A stretch of 5,565 nt of DNA from Muribaculum sp. (GTDB lineage: Bacteria > Bacillota > Clostridia > Lachnospirales > Lachnospiraceae), in contig JAMPHH010000100.1 in the NCBI GenBank assembly GCA_023663505.1, forward strand, positions 1 through 5,565. The letters run 5' to 3'. The notes under the pieces are model-generated. The model was given only the letters and a program-made list of their open reading frames with translations. It was not told the origin of the DNA and did no database searches. Positions 5,048 to 5,565 of the stretch are shown here, piece by piece. Numbering within the stretch: the first letter of the stretch is position 1; every line of letters starts with the position of its first letter. The position numbers and the translations under genes are program-made.

Positions 5048-5565
5048 TTACTTCGTGGCATTGCATACAGAGCAGGTATAGCTTCCCGTCCCGACTACTG
5101 AAGTAGCTTCGGGGGTATCGACAATCCATGAAGATTGAACCTCGTAAATCGGATCCCCAGGAACATCCCAGATGATGGTGGTTGTTAAGGCATGACTGAA
5201 TTCCCCAGCATTTATTGCATCCTCCCAATGGTCGTTCAGTGGATGATCTTGCTGATGACCACAGTAAGCACACTCGTGTATCTGTTTTGCTGGACCAGTC
5301 CCAACCTGCACCTGCACCTGCTCAACATGTCCTGTCGAAGGGATGGTAACAACCTGCATCTCCTCCACCCAGTTATGCTGACCTGTTGCCGCTACAGCCT
5401 CCGTCTTCACATCACCACACGAGCAAGTCAAGGTTTTAACCCCTGCCTCCGCACAAGTCGGCTGCTTGGTAATAGACTCAACATATTCATGCACATGAGG
5501 CGGAGCTGTGGGTTCAGGTGTCGCCGTAGCCTGCGGTTTCTCCGTAGGAGCAGCAGTCGGTTCTG
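5048..5565 (-). CDS. C-terminal part of a secreted/cell-surface cysteine-pair repeat protein (partial)
   Basis: The frame is open to the window edge and ends at TAA 5050-5048, giving 171 visible codons; the N-terminus lies beyond 5565. The first 23 are a Pro/Thr/Glu/Ala linker (EPTAAPTEKPQATATPEPTA), typical of extracellular Firmicutes proteins. Next comes an HEYVESITKQPTCAEAG...LTCSCGD...EAVAATGQHNWVEE unit, a repeat I know from clostridial surface proteins. A C-terminal domain follows with CAYC and CSVC pairs, ending YTCSVCNATK. The CxC/CxxC pairs suggest zinc knuckles or disulfides. No LPxTG motif or hydrophobic tail is present, so C-terminal sortase anchoring is excluded; secretion or attachment through the missing N-terminal part is inferred. 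Ligand and function are unknown. Confidence 0.8.
   Translation of the reverse strand, partial: EPTAAPTEKPQATATPEPTAPPHVHEYVESITKQPTCAEAGVKTLTCSCGDVKTEAVAATGQHNWVEEMQVVTIPSTGHVEQVQVQVGTGPAKQIHECAYCGHQQDHPLNDHWEDAINAGEFSHALTTTIIWDVPGDPIYEVQSSWIVDTPEATSVVGTGSYTCSVCNATK

Noticed and set aside
4584..5101. Small + strand reading frames in the intergenic region
   Set aside because: They run through promoter elements, hairpin arms and terminator tracts, have no ribosome binding site and give biased, low-complexity translations.
1..5565. CRISPR arrays, tRNA or rRNA genes
   Set aside because: I saw no regularly spaced direct repeats, no tRNA cloverleaf with a T-loop GTTCRA pattern, and no rRNA-like conserved strings on either strand.

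Overview
The window looks like an accessory region of a Firmicutes chromosome, most likely a gut Clostridia/Lachnospiraceae relative. The grounds are strong AGGAGG ribosome binding sites, a TTG start, intrinsic terminators with A/T-rich flanks, moderate G+C, and protein families common there (Fic with a C-terminal winged helix, a small zinc-ribbon protein, a secreted protein with HEY/CxC repeats). No taxonomic marker is present, so this is inference.

Positions 1-63 hold the last 20 codons of an upstream gene. A gap of about 140 bases follows, with a good -35 box embedded in a perfect inverted repeat. Positions 201-3262 hold a tightly coupled two-gene operon: a small class I SAM methyltransferase (TTG start), then a large single-chain protein with an N-terminal phospholipase-D-like nuclease domain, a complete SF2 helicase core and about 250 further residues I cannot assign. 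The second gene starts inside the first (31-base overlap). A nuclease-helicase coupled to a methyltransferase that lacks the DNA-amino-methyltransferase (D/N)PPY motif is the most interesting item: it resembles a defence or DNA-processing module but not a classical restriction-modification system.

Positions 3263-4440 look like a scrap yard of mobile-element debris: an A/T-rich spacer, what appears to be the 5' end of a group II intron with no maturase or 3' end, an unrecognised frameshifted coding relic on the + strand, and, converging on it, the C-terminal half of a Fic protein on the - strand that has lost the catalytic His-Pro-Phe of its Fic motif. A small intact zinc-ribbon gene (4430-4633, -) sits immediately upstream of the Fic relic and overlaps it by a few bases.

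Positions 4634-5047 carry no gene but several structured elements: a likely extended -10 promoter and overlapping inverted repeat for the zinc-ribbon gene, a purine/pyrimidine-biased hairpin, a 21-bp near-perfect hairpin and a bidirectional terminator. From 5048 to the window edge runs the C-terminal end (- strand) of a secreted, cysteine-pair-rich protein with a Pro/Thr/Glu/Ala linker.
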